Below are positions 17,870 to 26,624 of a stretch of 64,000 nt of DNA, one piece after another. The notes below the pieces were generated by a model. The model had not been told where the DNA came from and did no database searches. It worked only from the letters and a program-made list of their open reading frames with translations. The position numbers and the translations under genes are program-made. The stretch is from Thiohalocapsa sp. ML1 (GTDB lineage: Bacteria > Pseudomonadota > Gammaproteobacteria > Chromatiales > Chromatiaceae), in contig NZ_JABX01000026.1 in NCBI RefSeq assembly GCF_001469165.1, positions 1 through 64,000 on the forward strand, given 5' to 3'. Numbering within the stretch: position 1 is the stretch's first letter; each line of letters begins with the position of its first letter.

Positions 17870-17965
17870 TGAGTCAATTCCATCGACACTTGGCCGAAGG
17901 GCCGAGGGCCGAAGGGCCGAGGGCCGAGGGCGCCCTCCTCGGCCCTCGGCCCTCGCCCCTTGGTC
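17870..17965. repeat. GGGCCGA heptad inverted repeat between pyrC and hisI
   Basis: GCAGATGAGTCAA is followed by GGGCCGA-type heptads, a short spacer GGGCGCCCTCC and inverted TCGGCCC heptads. This can form a long GC hairpin. It is a decayed copy of the centre of the CTAG-bounded element. Confidence 0.55.
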
Positions 17966-18054
17966 TCCTTGCTGTGCCGGGTCAGGGCGAGAGGCAGGCC
18001 GGCTCTGCTAACCTGCCGGCCTTTGCCAGTCTAGCGAGAAGCCGGAGCAACCAC

Positions 18055-18516
18055 ATGAGCGAGCACGAGGAACATGGCCTTCCGACACATCGGATTTCCG
18101 CGAACGAGCGCGCCGCCCTGGGCGACTCCCTGCCCTGGGCGGACGTGCGCGCGAGCCTCAAGCTGACCGCGGACGGCCTGATCCCGGCCATCGCGCAGCA
18201 GCACGACACCGGCGAGGTGCTAATGATGGCGTGGATGAACCTGGAGTCCTTGGACGAAACGCTCGCCACCGGGCGCGTCTGCTATTGGTCGCGCTCCCGC
18301 GGCAAGCTCTGGCGCAAGGGCGAATCCTCCGGCCAAGTCCAGCACTTGCAGGAGATGCGGTTCGACTGCGACGGCGACACGCTGCTGCTGTTGGTCGACC
18401 AGACCGGCCCCGCCTGCCACACCGGCCGGCGCAATTGCTTCTACAACGCCCTGCGCGGAGACCGCGTGGAGGTGATCGCCGAGCCGCTGATCGATCCGGA
18501 GCAGTTGTACAAGTGA
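18055..18516 (+). CDS. hisI: Phosphoribosyl-AMP cyclohydrolase (HisI)
   Basis: HisI opens the adenine ring of phosphoribosyl-AMP, the third step of histidine synthesis. The 153-residue product carries the family motifs: MMAWMN at 57-62, [14 protein letters not shown] at 77-90, the Mg-binding DCDGD at 104-108, and the zinc-binding [10 protein letters not shown] at 121-130. I chose ATG 18055 (GGAG upstream) rather than a reading that extends back through the repeat. The other his genes are not in this window, and hisE is not fused. Confidence 0.93.
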   Translation: MSEHEEHGLPTHRISANERAALGDSLPWADVRASLKLTADGLIPAIAQQHDTGEVLMMAWMNLESLDETLATGRVCYWSRSRGKLWRKGESSGQVQHLQEMRFDCDGDTLLLLVDQTGPACHTGRRNCFYNALRGDRVEVIAEPLIDPEQLYK

Positions 18517-18559
18517 ACCACCGTTGGCCCCCTGCGGAGGGTTGCAGCGAGGCACCCGG

Positions 18560-18772
18560 ATGACAAACGAGATATTGACCTATCTGGACGGGCAGATCAC
18601 CGTGAACCCGGATCTCTGCAACGGCCGGCCCGCCATTAGAGGGCTGCGCATTACCGTCGAGACCATCTTGGGCTTCTTGAGTGCCGGGGACACGCGAGAA
18701 GAGATCCTCGCCCGGTATCCCTCGCTCGTGCCCGATGACATCGACGCGTGCCTGCGCTTTCCCAAGAGGTAA
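18560..18772 (+). CDS. DUF433 family protein, antitoxin-like
   Basis: The 70-residue protein has the DUF433 pattern: ITVNPDLCNGRPAIRGLRITVETILGFL, then AGDTREEILARYPSL and DDIDACL. DUF433 proteins are predicted DNA-binding antitoxins, usually followed by a DUF5615 PIN-like toxin. Here the next gene is instead a UPF0175 protein six bases downstream. The C-terminus (CLRFPKR) is shorter than usual, which suggests truncation or a reassorted module. Confidence 0.8.
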   Translation: MTNEILTYLDGQITVNPDLCNGRPAIRGLRITVETILGFLSAGDTREEILARYPSLVPDDIDACLRFPKR

Positions 18773-18778
18773 CCAGCT

Positions 18779-19030
18779 ATGACACAGGTGCGCGTCGACC
18801 TACCGGACGCGGTCACCTCGGTGCTGCACTGCGCGCCGGAGGAGCTGGACCGGGAGCTGCGTTTGGCCGCGGCAACCCAGTGGTACCAGCAGGGCCGCAT
18901 CTCGCAGGAGTGGGCCGCGCATATCGCCGGCATGGACCGCACGGATTTCCTGCTGGCACTCGCGCGCATGAACAAGGACTCCTTCGTAGTCGATTTCGAG
19001 GACCTGGACCGCGAGCTGGCCCGTGGCTGA
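18779..19030 (+). CDS. UPF0175 family antitoxin-like protein
   Basis: The 83-residue protein has the UPF0175 pattern of a VapB-like antitoxin. It contains ELDRELRLAAATQWYQQGRISQEWAAHIAG, a predicted HTH, followed by the acidic strand FVVDFEDLDRELARG. Its stop overlaps the start of the DUF3368 PIN gene by 8 bp, as expected for a co-translated antitoxin-toxin pair. It lies 6 bp after the DUF433 gene. Confidence 0.82.
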   Translation: MTQVRVDLPDAVTSVLHCAPEELDRELRLAAATQWYQQGRISQEWAAHIAGMDRTDFLLALARMNKDSFVVDFEDLDRELARG

Positions 19031-19508
19031 CCGGGCCATCATCAACGCATCGCCGTCGATCTTTCTCTCACGCGCCGGTCACCTGGACCTGCTTCGCATC
19101 TTCGCCAGCGAGATCTGGGTGCCCGAGCCGGTGGCCGGCGAAATCCGCCAGCGCGGACCGGGAGATATCACCGCAAGGATGCTGGACACGACCCATTGGC
19201 TGTCCGGCGTTCCGGCGCCGAGCGTTCCGAGATCGATAGCAGATTGGCGACTCGGCGCCGGAGAATCCAGTGTTCTTGCGCTCGCACTCGAGCACCCCGG
19301 CACCGACGCGATCATCGACGATCTGGCCGCGCGACGATGCGCCGCCACCCTGTCCATTCCACTGCGCGGCACCCTAGGCATCGTATTGGTTGCCAAGCAG
19401 CGTGGCGCTATCCGCTTGGCGCGACCTGTCATCCAGAGCATGGTGTCGGCCGGCCTGTACTTGTCGCAGAAGGTTCTCGACGCCGCGCTCAGCCGGGTCG
19501 GCGAGTAG
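19023..19508 (+). CDS. DUF3368 PIN-domain toxin
   Basis: The 161-residue protein begins with a GTG start inside the previous gene. It shows the DUF3368 opening IINASPSIFLSRAGHLDLL, the central AGESSVLALAL acidic helix and AIIDDLAARRCAA, which carries the conserved acidic residues of PIN nucleases. Related proteins are ribonuclease toxins paired with UPF0175 antitoxins. The reading frame is complete. It converges on marC with a 95-bp gap. Confidence 0.83.
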   Translation: MADRAIINASPSIFLSRAGHLDLLRIFASEIWVPEPVAGEIRQRGPGDITARMLDTTHWLSGVPAPSVPRSIADWRLGAGESSVLALALEHPGTDAIIDDLAARRCAATLSIPLRGTLGIVLVAKQRGAIRLARPVIQSMVSAGLYLSQKVLDAALSRVGE

Positions 19509-19603
19509 CCCCAACCGATGGAGACGGTCACCCCTTCGCCAAGTCTCATCAAACCGACGTCACTGCGGCTCGACATGGACATGCGTCCGACGATAGCTAC
19601 ACC

Positions 19604-20260
19604 TCACCCCAACACCGGAAACGCCCCCTTTAGCCCGTCCACGAGCATCTGCACGCCGATGACCGCGAGGATCAGGCCCATGATGCGCGTAATCACGTTC
19701 ACGCCGCTCTGGCCGAGGAAGCGCGTCAGCCCCTCGCCGAACACGAAGAACGCATAGGTGATGGCGCAGAGCAGCGCGAAGGCGCCGATGGTGATGGCAA
19801 GCTCCGCCGTGCCGCCGGCGGCGGCGAAGCTCATCGCCGTCGCGATGGTGCCGGGGCCGGCCAGGATGGGCAGTGCCAGCGGGCTGATGGCCACCGACAG
19901 CGCCGCGCTGCGGCTCGCGGCCATGTCCGCGTCGCTCGGCTGGTGCACCGCCGATGGGCTGCTGTGCAGCATCTGATAGCCGATCAGCGCCACCAGCACG
20001 CCGCCCATGATGCGAAACGCGGGCAGCGTAATGCCGAATAGATCAAAGATCACGGAGCCGAGCAGGCTGAACACGAGGATGATCAGAAAGGCCGCGAGCA
20101 GCGCCTGCAGGGCGATACGGCGGCGCGTGGCCGCATCGTCACCGGCTGTCAGCCCCAGAAACACGGGGGTGTTCGCGATCGGGTTCATGATCGCGAAGAA
20201 GCCCATGAAGACCGACAGCACGTGGCCGACGGTGGCCTTGTCGAAGGTAAAGAAGTCCAT
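19604..20260 (-). CDS. MarC family integral membrane protein (UPF0056)
   Basis: The 218-residue protein has six hydrophobic segments and the family features FFAIMNPIANTPVFL at the N-terminus and SPLALPILAGPGTIATAM in the middle. MarC-family proteins are inner-membrane proteins of unknown transport function. The earlier link to multiple antibiotic resistance was not upheld. Start at ATG 20260. It stands alone, with the DUF1269 gene upstream on the same strand 66 bp away. Confidence 0.88.
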   Translation of the reverse strand: MDFFTFDKATVGHVLSVFMGFFAIMNPIANTPVFLGLTAGDDAATRRRIALQALLAAFLIILVFSLLGSVIFDLFGITLPAFRIMGGVLVALIGYQMLHSSPSAVHQPSDADMAASRSAALSVAISPLALPILAGPGTIATAMSFAAAGGTAELAITIGAFALLCAITYAFFVFGEGLTRFLGQSGVNVITRIMGLILAVIGVQMLVDGLKGAFPVLG

Positions 20261-20326
20261 GATGCATGGTGCGCCCGCGCGGCACCGGCGGAGCTGCCGG
20301 CGCCGCGCGGGCGGAGCCCACCGCCG

Positions 20327-20827
20327 TCAGGCGGCGGCGTTGCCTTCGATGACCTCGCGCAGCGCCGCTTCCTCGTCCTTGTTGAGTGAGGTCTTGAGCA
20401 CCTTGCCCTTGCCGTGGAAGGGCTTGAGCTCCTCAATGACCTTGTCCCCCGTGGCCTTGCGCACCAGCACGAACACGGCGGCGCAGCCGGGCTGGAAGTT
20501 GGCGGCCAGATCCTTCATAAACTCATCGTTGACGCCGATGTCCGACAGCTTGCCGGACAGTGCGCCAGCACTCGCGCCAACCGCGGCGCCGAGCAGCGGG
20601 TTCAGAAACAGCATGCCGATCAGCATGCCCCAGAAGCCGCCGCCGACGGCGCCCATCGCGGTCAGGCTCACGGCCTGGTGCAGCTTCACCTTGCCCTTGT
20701 CGTCCTTGGTGACGACGACGACGTCTTCCATGTCGATCAGGTACTCCTTCTGCATCCGCGCGAGCTCGGCGCGGAGCTGGAACGCGGTCTCTTGATCGGG
20801 AAAGGACACGACGACCAAATCACTCAT
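20327..20827 (-). CDS. DUF1269 domain membrane protein
   Basis: The 166-residue protein begins MSDLVVVSFPDQETAFQL and has a Gly/Ala-rich membrane hairpin in the middle (GAVGGGFWGMLIGMLFLNPL, then GAAVGASAGALSG). It ends with a soluble C-terminal domain (FVLVRKATGDKVIEEL). This is the DUF1269 architecture, common in autotrophic proteobacteria, with unknown function. Start at ATG 20827. Confidence 0.82.
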   Translation of the reverse strand: MSDLVVVSFPDQETAFQLRAELARMQKEYLIDMEDVVVVTKDDKGKVKLHQAVSLTAMGAVGGGFWGMLIGMLFLNPLLGAAVGASAGALSGKLSDIGVNDEFMKDLAANFQPGCAAVFVLVRKATGDKVIEELKPFHGKGKVLKTSLNKDEEAALREVIEGNAAA

Positions 20828-21077
20828 GACAGATGCTCCAAGTGGTGGATATCGGGCCGCGACTCGACGCGGCCCTGGTTGATGCCCCGCGGCGCGGACG
20901 CCCCCGGCACGCGCTGGAACCGCATGCGGTCGGCGCCCCTATTGATGACGGTGCCCCGGCCACGCCGGCGCCGTCGAGCGGGCAAAGATAGCCGACGATG
21001 ATGACGGTTTCGCCTGTGCGCGCGGCACTGCGCGACCCGGGTGCGATCGCAAGGCCGGCGGCGTGCGGGCGCTGCGC

Positions 21078-21263
21078 CTACTCCTGCTCGACCTGGTCGA
21101 GCGCGTGGCGCAGGGCCTGCAAGATGAGCCCGCGGGCCGCGGCCTCGTCCAGCTCCGGCACCTCCCAGCTCATGATGCGGCAATACTTTTTCGCCAGGTG
21201 GCGGACGTCGTCCTCCAGCTCCTTGCGATAACGTGCGATTTCCACATGCTCCAGGTCGGCCAT
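21078..21263 (-). CDS. Small hypothetical protein
   Basis: The 61-residue product (MADLEHVEIARYRKELEDDV start) is predicted helical and highly charged, with one Cys and one Trp. A GGGGAAC motif 8-13 nt upstream of the ATG could serve as ribosome binding site. I do not recognise the family. It lies alone between the DUF1269 gene and htrA, and the 250-bp gap downstream of it (20828-21077) shows no gene. Confidence 0.5.
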   Translation of the reverse strand: MADLEHVEIARYRKELEDDVRHLAKKYCRIMSWEVPELDEAAARGLILQALRHALDQVEQE

Positions 21264-21578
21264 GGTGATGTTCCCCGTGTGGTGTGCCGACGGGCGGCTG
21301 CCGCGCGCCGGCGATGTCGTTGCGGGATGCTCGGGCTGCCGGCGCCGTCTTTATCTTGCGCGCCGACGGGACAACCTACGCATCCATGGCCTGCACCGCA
21401 AGCAGTCGTGCACGGGCGGCGGGCGGCGGGCCCGGGCGCATGACCAAAGCGTAATGCCGCCGCAAGCACGCAGTAACCCCGGCGCCCGGATCATACATCG
21501 CCAGCGATTATCAGCAGGCCGCCCGGCCCCGGCCCCTTGCGCCGGCGCCCCGCGGCGACACACCCCCGGAGGGTTCAC
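21264..21578. promoter_or_regulatory. Divergent intergenic region upstream of htrA
   Basis: No gene is seen. The region separates divergent transcripts and must hold the htrA promoter, but I could not pick a convincing sigma site by eye. CGGAGGG directly before ATG 21579 is a strong ribosome binding site and fixes the htrA start. Confidence 0.35.
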
Positions 21579-23159
21579 ATGCACGATTCAATCCGCTCTC
21601 GTCAGCAGACTATGACCGGCTCGCGCGCACCGCGCGCCGCCGCCGCACAGCCGGAGCACACCGACGCTTGGCGCCGGGCCGCGCTCGCCACCGCCGTCGC
21701 CCTGACCTTGAGCGCCGGCGCCGGTCTCGTCGCCATCGGCAACGCGGATGCGGCCGAGGCCGAGCGCGCCGCCGCGGCGTCGGCGCAAGCCCCGCTCGCG
21801 GAGCCGGTGGGTCCGCCGAGCTTCGCCGATGTCGCCGAGCGCGTGACGCCCGCCGTCGTCAACGTCACGGTCGCGCAGAAGCCGCTGCAGCGCATGTCCA
21901 TGCCCGGCCGCGGGCTGCCGAATGTGCCGGACGACTCGCCGCTCAAGGATTTCTTCGAGCACTTCGGCATCACGCCGGACCTCGACATGCCGCGCCAGCG
22001 CGAAGGCGAGGGCTCCGGGTTCATCATCGACCCGGCCGGCTACATCGTCACCAACAACCACGTCATCGACGGCGCCGAGACCATCGAGGTGACGCTGAAC
22101 GACGGCAGCCTGTTCGAGGCCCGCGTCATCGGCCGTGACCCCAAGACCGACCTCGCGCTGATCAAGGTCGAAGGCGCGCCGGCGCTGCCGCACGTGGACC
22201 TAGGCAACAGCGCCGATGCGCGCATCGGCGACTGGGTGCTCGCCGTCGGCAACCCCTTCGGCCTGGGCGGATCGGTGAACGCCGGCATCATCTCGGCGCG
22301 CGGCCGGGACATCAACTCCGGCCCTTATGACGACTACCTGCAGATCGACGCGCCCATCAACCGGGGCAACTCGGGCGGGCCGCTGTTCGACGCGCGCGGG
22401 CGCGTTATCGGTGTCAACACGGCCATCTACTCGCCGAGCGGCGGCAACATCGGCATCGGCTTCGCGATCCCGGCGGAGACGGCCGCGGACATCGTGCGGG
22501 AGCTGCGCGAGTCCGGCCGTGTCGAGCGCGGCTGGCTTGGCGTGCAGATCCAGCCGGTGACCGAGGCGGTGGCCGCCAGCCTGGGCTTGGATGAGGCCAA
22601 GGGCGTGCTCATCGCCGATGTGCTGCCGGACAGCCCCGCCATGGCCGCCGGCGTGCGCAGCGGCGACGTGATTCTGCGCGCCGCCGGCCGTCAAATGGAG
22701 GAGTACCGCGACCTCACCAAGCTCGTCGCCGGCATCGACGCGGGGACCGAGGTCGCGCTGGAGATCGTGCGCGGCGGCAAGGTGCGGAGCCTCGACGTCA
22801 CCATTGGCCGCATGCCGCAGGACGATCTCGCCATGACCAAGCCCGGCGAGGAGGCTGAGGACACCGGCCCGCGCATCGGACTCTTCCTGGCACCGCTGAC
22901 GCCGGAGATGCGCGAGGAGCGCGGCCTGGACGCCGACGACCCCGGCGTGCTGGTGGCCCAGGTGGAACAAGGCAGCCCCGCCCAGCGCGCCGGCATCAAG
23001 GCCGGCAGCCTCATCAGCATGGTCGGCCAGGAGTCGGTCACGCACCCGGACGACATCGCCCGCGCCGTGCGCGAGGCCGCCGAGCAGGACCGCCCGTCGA
23101 TACTGCTGCGGGTAGAGCAGAACGGCGAGCAGCGGTTTGTGGCAGTCCCGTTCGCTTAA
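21579..23159 (+). CDS. Periplasmic serine protease DegP/HtrA type
   Basis: A periplasmic quality-control protease and chaperone. The 526-residue precursor has a long N-terminus with one hydrophobic export segment (AALATAVALTLSAGAGLVAI). The trypsin-like domain follows with the catalytic triad His161 (NNHVID), Asp191 (TDLALIK) and Ser265 (GNSGGPLF). Two PDZ domains follow, one from about residue 310 (GWLGVQIQPV) and one from about 430. Start chosen at ATG 21579, which has CGGAGGG seven bases upstream. The next genes are a response regulator and a sensor kinase on the same strand, an arrangement often seen for envelope-stress responses. Confidence 0.92.
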   Translation: MHDSIRSRQQTMTGSRAPRAAAAQPEHTDAWRRAALATAVALTLSAGAGLVAIGNADAAEAERAAAASAQAPLAEPVGPPSFADVAERVTPAVVNVTVAQKPLQRMSMPGRGLPNVPDDSPLKDFFEHFGITPDLDMPRQREGEGSGFIIDPAGYIVTNNHVIDGAETIEVTLNDGSLFEARVIGRDPKTDLALIKVEGAPALPHVDLGNSADARIGDWVLAVGNPFGLGGSVNAGIISARGRDINSGPYDDYLQIDAPINRGNSGGPLFDARGRVIGVNTAIYSPSGGNIGIGFAIPAETAADIVRELRESGRVERGWLGVQIQPVTEAVAASLGLDEAKGVLIADVLPDSPAMAAGVRSGDVILRAAGRQMEEYRDLTKLVAGIDAGTEVALEIVRGGKVRSLDVTIGRMPQDDLAMTKPGEEAEDTGPRIGLFLAPLTPEMREERGLDADDPGVLVAQVEQGSPAQRAGIKAGSLISMVGQESVTHPDDIARAVREAAEQDRPSILLRVEQNGEQRFVAVPFA

Positions 23160-23236
23160 GTGAGTGGCTAGGGGCTAGGTGCTAGGTGCTAGGGCCTAGC
23201 ACCTAGCACCTAGCACCTTCCCCTAGCACCTTCCCC
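23160..23236. repeat. TAGGTGC heptad inverted repeat
   Basis: CTAGGTGCTAGGTGCTAGG is followed by CCTAGCACCTAGCACCTAGC. The 7-bp units are tandem and the two halves are inverted, so the transcript between htrA and the response regulator gene could form a strong hairpin. Confidence 0.75.
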
Positions 23237-23914
23237 ATGCACATTCTCCTCATCGAAGACGACGCCCAGCTCGCGGCCTATCTGAGCAAGGCCCTGCGCG
23301 AGGTCGGCGCCAACGTCGACCACGCCGCGGACGGCCGCGCGGGGCTCTTGCTCGCGGCGGGCAACGACTACGACGTGCTGGTCATCGACCGCATGCTGCC
23401 GTCGCTGGACGGGCTCGCCGTGCTGCGCACGCTGCGCGCGTCGGACAACCGCACGCCGGTCTTGATCCTGAGCGCGCTCGGCGAGGTGGACGACCGCGTC
23501 GAGGGCCTGCGCGCCGGCGGCGACGACTATCTGGTCAAGCCCTTCGCCTTCTCGGAGCTGCACGCGCGCATCGAGGCACTGCTGCGCCGCGCCACCCCGG
23601 GCGACGTGCCCGAGACCCACTTCAGCGTCGGCGACCTGGAGCTGGATCTACTGACGCGGGAGGTCACCCGCGCCGGCAAGAAGATCCCGCTGCAGCCGCG
23701 GGAGTTCCGGCTGCTCGAATACCTCATGCGCCACGCGGGCCAGGTGGTCACGCGCACCATGCTGCTGGAGCACGTCTGGGACTACCACTTCGACCCCCAG
23801 ACCAACGTCATCGACGTGCACGTCAGCCGGCTCCGCGGCAAGATCGATCGCGACTTCGACCCGCCCCTGCTGCACACCGTGCGCGGTGCGGGCTATGTGA
23901 TTCGGGCCGGCTGA
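23237..23914 (+). CDS. OmpR/PhoB-family response regulator (QseB-like)
   Basis: The 225-residue protein has an intact receiver: acidic pair EDD at 7-9, phospho-acceptor Asp51 in VLVIDRMLPSLDG, and Lys in DDYLVKPF. The winged-helix DNA-binding domain ends in DVHVSRLRGKIDRDF and TVRGAGYVIR. The histidine kinase 388 bp downstream on the same strand is the likely partner, despite a repeat-rich gap between them. The target genes are unknown. htrA just upstream is a candidate. Confidence 0.92.
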   Translation: MHILLIEDDAQLAAYLSKALREVGANVDHAADGRAGLLLAAGNDYDVLVIDRMLPSLDGLAVLRTLRASDNRTPVLILSALGEVDDRVEGLRAGGDDYLVKPFAFSELHARIEALLRRATPGDVPETHFSVGDLELDLLTREVTRAGKKIPLQPREFRLLEYLMRHAGQVVTRTMLLEHVWDYHFDPQTNVIDVHVSRLRGKIDRDFDPPLLHTVRGAGYVIRAG

Positions 23915-24301
23915 GCGGCTCAACACGACCACAGTGCGGGATGCAGTGCTGTCGCGACTGCGGAGCCGACCGGGAGGTCGGCTCTCCGGCCGGGAGGTCG
24001 GCTCTCCGGCCGGAAGCCTCGCTCGATTGCTTCATGGCGCCGAACGTTTGCAGATGAGGTTCGCAGATGAGGTTCGCAGATGAGGTTGCAGATGAGGTTT
24101 GCAGATGAGTCCAGTTTCGCGGCGACAAGGCGGTTGCAGGGAAAAGGGCCGAGGGCCAAGGGAGCCACCCTCGGCCCTCGGCCCTTGATTCAATGCGCCA
24201 ACGAGCGGGCTACGCAAGAATACGCTCCGTGCCCTGGTCGCTCTGAAGCTCTGCCCCCCTAGCCCCTAGCCCCTAGCCCCTAGCCCCTAGCCCCTCACAA
24301 A
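23915..24301. repeat. Inverted copy of the CTAG-type element plus short tandem repeats
   Basis: From the left: a direct repeat of GGAGGTCGGCTCTCCGGCCG (about 23970-24012), then ATGGCGCCGAACGTTTGCAG, five GCAGATGAGGTT-type 12-mers, and GGGCCGA/TCGGCCC inverted heptads. After these come GCGCCAACGAGCGGGCTACG and GAAGCTCTGCC. Apart from the first and third items this is the 15111-15710 element in reverse orientation. The gap closes with five or six CCCCTAG heptads (24255-24296) ending just before the kinase start. No gene is seen. Confidence 0.7.
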
Positions 24302-25852
24302 ATGACTCGCCCCCGCGAGATCCTCGCCAGCTTCACCTTCCGGCTTGCGCTGCTCTACGCCCTACTGCTGGCGGGCTCCGTGATCATGCTGCTCGGCTTC
24401 ATCTACTGGTCCACCGCCGGCTACATGAGCCGGCAGACCGACGCCACCATCGAGGCCGAGATCCAGGGCCTCGCCGAGCAGTATCGCCGCCGCGGCCTCG
24501 GCGGCCTCACCACGCTGCTCGCCGAGCGCAGCGCCCGCGCGCCCACCGGCGCCGGCGTCTATCTGCTTGCCGATGACGACTACCGCCCGCTGGTGGGCAA
24601 CATCAACGCCTGGCCCGACGTGGAGCCGGACCACGCCGGCTGGATCGACTTCCGGCTGCGCGAGGCCGACGGCGCCGCCGCCGGCGAAGAGCACGCGGCC
24701 CGCGGCAAGGTGTTCCGCCTGCGCGGCGGGCTCAGGCTCCTGGTGGGCCGCGACGTGCGCGAGCTGACGGCGGCCCGCGCCCTGATCCGCGAAACCCTCG
24801 GCTGGGGGCTCGCCATGACCGTCGCGCTCGCGCTCGCCGGCGGCTGGCTTATGAGTGCCGGCGTCGTGCGCCGCATCGAGGCGGTGAACCAAGTGGGCCG
24901 CGAGATCATGGAGGGCGACCTGTCCCGGCGCGTGCCGACGGATGGCAGCGGCGACGAGCTCGATCAGCTCGCGGTGAACCTGAACCGCATGCTCGCGCGC
25001 ATCGAGGCGCTCATGGCGAGCGTCCGGCAGGTGTCGGACAACATCGCCCACGATCTGCGCACCCCCTTGTCGCGTCTGCATACCAAGCTGAGCGAGCTGC
25101 GCGACACGGGCGTGGCCGGGGCGGCCGCCGACGGCATCGACGCGGCCATCGCCGACGCCGAGGAGCTGCTTGCCGCCTTCAACGCACTGTTGCGCATCGC
25201 GCGCGTGGAGTCCGGCAGCCGCCGCGCCGCCTTCGCGGACTTAGACCCGGTGGTGCTGCTGCACGACGTGGCGGAGCTCTACGAGCCGCTCGCCGCGGAC
25301 AAGGCGCAACGCCTGACGGTGTCGCCGCCGCTGCCCGAGGACGGCGGCACCGGTGCACCCGCGAGCGCGCTGCACCTGCACGGCGACCGCGACCTGCTGT
25401 TCCAGGCACTCGCGAACCTGCTCGACAACGCCATCAAGTACACGCCGGCCGGTGGCGACATTCATCTCGCAGCGGCGCTGACGCCCCGGGGTCTCGCGCT
25501 CAGCGTCGGCGATTCCGGCCCCGGCATCCCGCCGGAGCTGCGCGAGAAGGTGCTGCAGCGCTTCTACCGCATCGACGCCAGCCGCTCCGCGCCCGGCCAC
25601 GGCCTGGGCCTGAGCCTGGTGCAGGCGGTGGCGCAGCTACACGGCGCGGAGCTGGTGCTCGCGGATGCGGCGCCGGGGCTGCGGGTCGCATTGTGCTTTC
25701 CGTCCACGCGCGCGACATCGCCGTCGCCACCGGGCAAGCACCCGACCCCGGAGGTCCCGGAGGTCCCGGAGGTCCCGGAGGTCCCGGAGGTCCCGGTAGA
25801 GCACCGGCTCGAAGCCGCGCCGCGCGCAGCATCAGCTCGCGGGCACACCTGA
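24302..25852 (+). CDS. Sensor histidine kinase (QseC-like)
   Basis: The 516-residue inner-membrane kinase has two membrane segments (about 14-35 and 160-185) around a periplasmic sensor region. A HAMP domain follows, then the dimerisation box with His250 in NIAHDLRTPLSRL. The ATPase domain has the N-box ANLLDNAIKYTP, G-boxes GDSGPGIPP and GHGLGLSL. The C-terminus carries an unusual tail with PEV repeated five times (25748-25797, a 9-bp tandem repeat GTCCCGGAG) and a basic end. Partner of the upstream response regulator. No clear ribosome binding site: heptad repeats run up to the ATG. Confidence 0.92.
   Translation: MTRPREILASFTFRLALLYALLLAGSVIMLLGFIYWSTAGYMSRQTDATIEAEIQGLAEQYRRRGLGGLTTLLAERSARAPTGAGVYLLADDDYRPLVGNINAWPDVEPDHAGWIDFRLREADGAAAGEEHAARGKVFRLRGGLRLLVGRDVRELTAARALIRETLGWGLAMTVALALAGGWLMSAGVVRRIEAVNQVGREIMEGDLSRRVPTDGSGDELDQLAVNLNRMLARIEALMASVRQVSDNIAHDLRTPLSRLHTKLSELRDTGVAGAAADGIDAAIADAEELLAAFNALLRIARVESGSRRAAFADLDPVVLLHDVAELYEPLAADKAQRLTVSPPLPEDGGTGAPASALHLHGDRDLLFQALANLLDNAIKYTPAGGDIHLAAALTPRGLALSVGDSGPGIPPELREKVLQRFYRIDASRSAPGHGLGLSLVQAVAQLHGAELVLADAAPGLRVALCFPSTRATSPSPPGKHPTPEVPEVPEVPEVPEVPVEHRLEAAPRAASARGHT
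25748..25797 (+). repeat. Nine-bp tandem repeat coding PEV units
   Basis: About five copies of GTCCCGGAG lie in frame and give Pro-Glu-Val repeats in the kinase tail. Copy number could vary by slippage without shifting the frame. Confidence 0.85.
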
Positions 25853-25898
25853 TCACCGTCGACGTAACGAAAGCCGACGCAATAAGCGCCGACGGGAT

Positions 25899-26624
25899 TC
25901 AGCCGAAGCGCCTGCCGGCCCTCTCGGTGTGGGGGGGGTCGACGAGCACCAGCCGATAGCCACGCCCGCGCACCGAGGTGATGCTCAGCATGTCGACGCC
26001 CGCCTCGGCGAGCTTGCGCCGAATGTGCCCAACGTGTACGTCCACGGATCGGTCGCCAGGCTCCCAGTACTGGCCAGGCACGAGCTGCGCGCGCTCTACG
26101 ACCGCGCCGGTGCGCGCGATGAGGCGATGCAGGATGTCGCGCTCGCGCTCCGTCAGCGAGATCGGCTCCGGCACCCCGTCGCAGCGGAGCTCGCCGCTGA
26201 CGAGATCGAGCTGTGCCGGCCCCAGCCGCACGCTGCGCGCCGAGTCCGGCATGAGCTGGCGCCGACGCAGCACCGCGCGCACGCGCGCACCAAGCTCGTC
26301 CATCGCAAAGGGCTTCACCAGATAGTCGTCGGCACCGGCGTCCAGTGCGCGGACCCGGTCGGCGAGACCGTCGCGGCCGCTCACGACGATGAGCCCGATA
26401 TGGGCCTGACACCCGAGCTCCTCGGCCAACACCTGGCCGTCTTCATCGGCCAGGTTCAGATCGAGCAGCACCAGATCCGGCAGCATGGTATCGGCCAGGC
26501 GTCGATAGGCGGCGATGCCGCCGGCGAGTCCGGTGCTGTAGCCCCGGGCGCCGAGCCAGCGGGCGACCGCCCTGGCCAGCAACAGGTTGTCTTCAACGAT
26601 GATGATGCGTGCATCCGCGGTCAT
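25899..26624 (-). CDS. OmpR-family response regulator without adjacent kinase
   Basis: The 241-residue protein has receiver acidic residue pair ED at 11-12, Asp55 in LVLLDLNLADEDG, and Lys in DDYLVKPFAMDEL. The winged-helix domain ends SVDVHVGHIRRKL and SVRGRGYRLVLV. I chose ATG 26624 with GGGAG upstream over longer readings that have no similarity. It faces the kinase gene (46 bp between stops) and diverges from the signalling operon beginning at 27078. The multi-PAS kinase there could be its partner. Confidence 0.88.
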   Translation of the reverse strand: MTADARIIIVEDNLLLARAVARWLGARGYSTGLAGGIAAYRRLADTMLPDLVLLDLNLADEDGQVLAEELGCQAHIGLIVVSGRDGLADRVRALDAGADDYLVKPFAMDELGARVRAVLRRRQLMPDSARSVRLGPAQLDLVSGELRCDGVPEPISLTERERDILHRLIARTGAVVERAQLVPGQYWEPGDRSVDVHVGHIRRKLAEAGVDMLSITSVRGRGYRLVLVDPPHTERAGRRFG

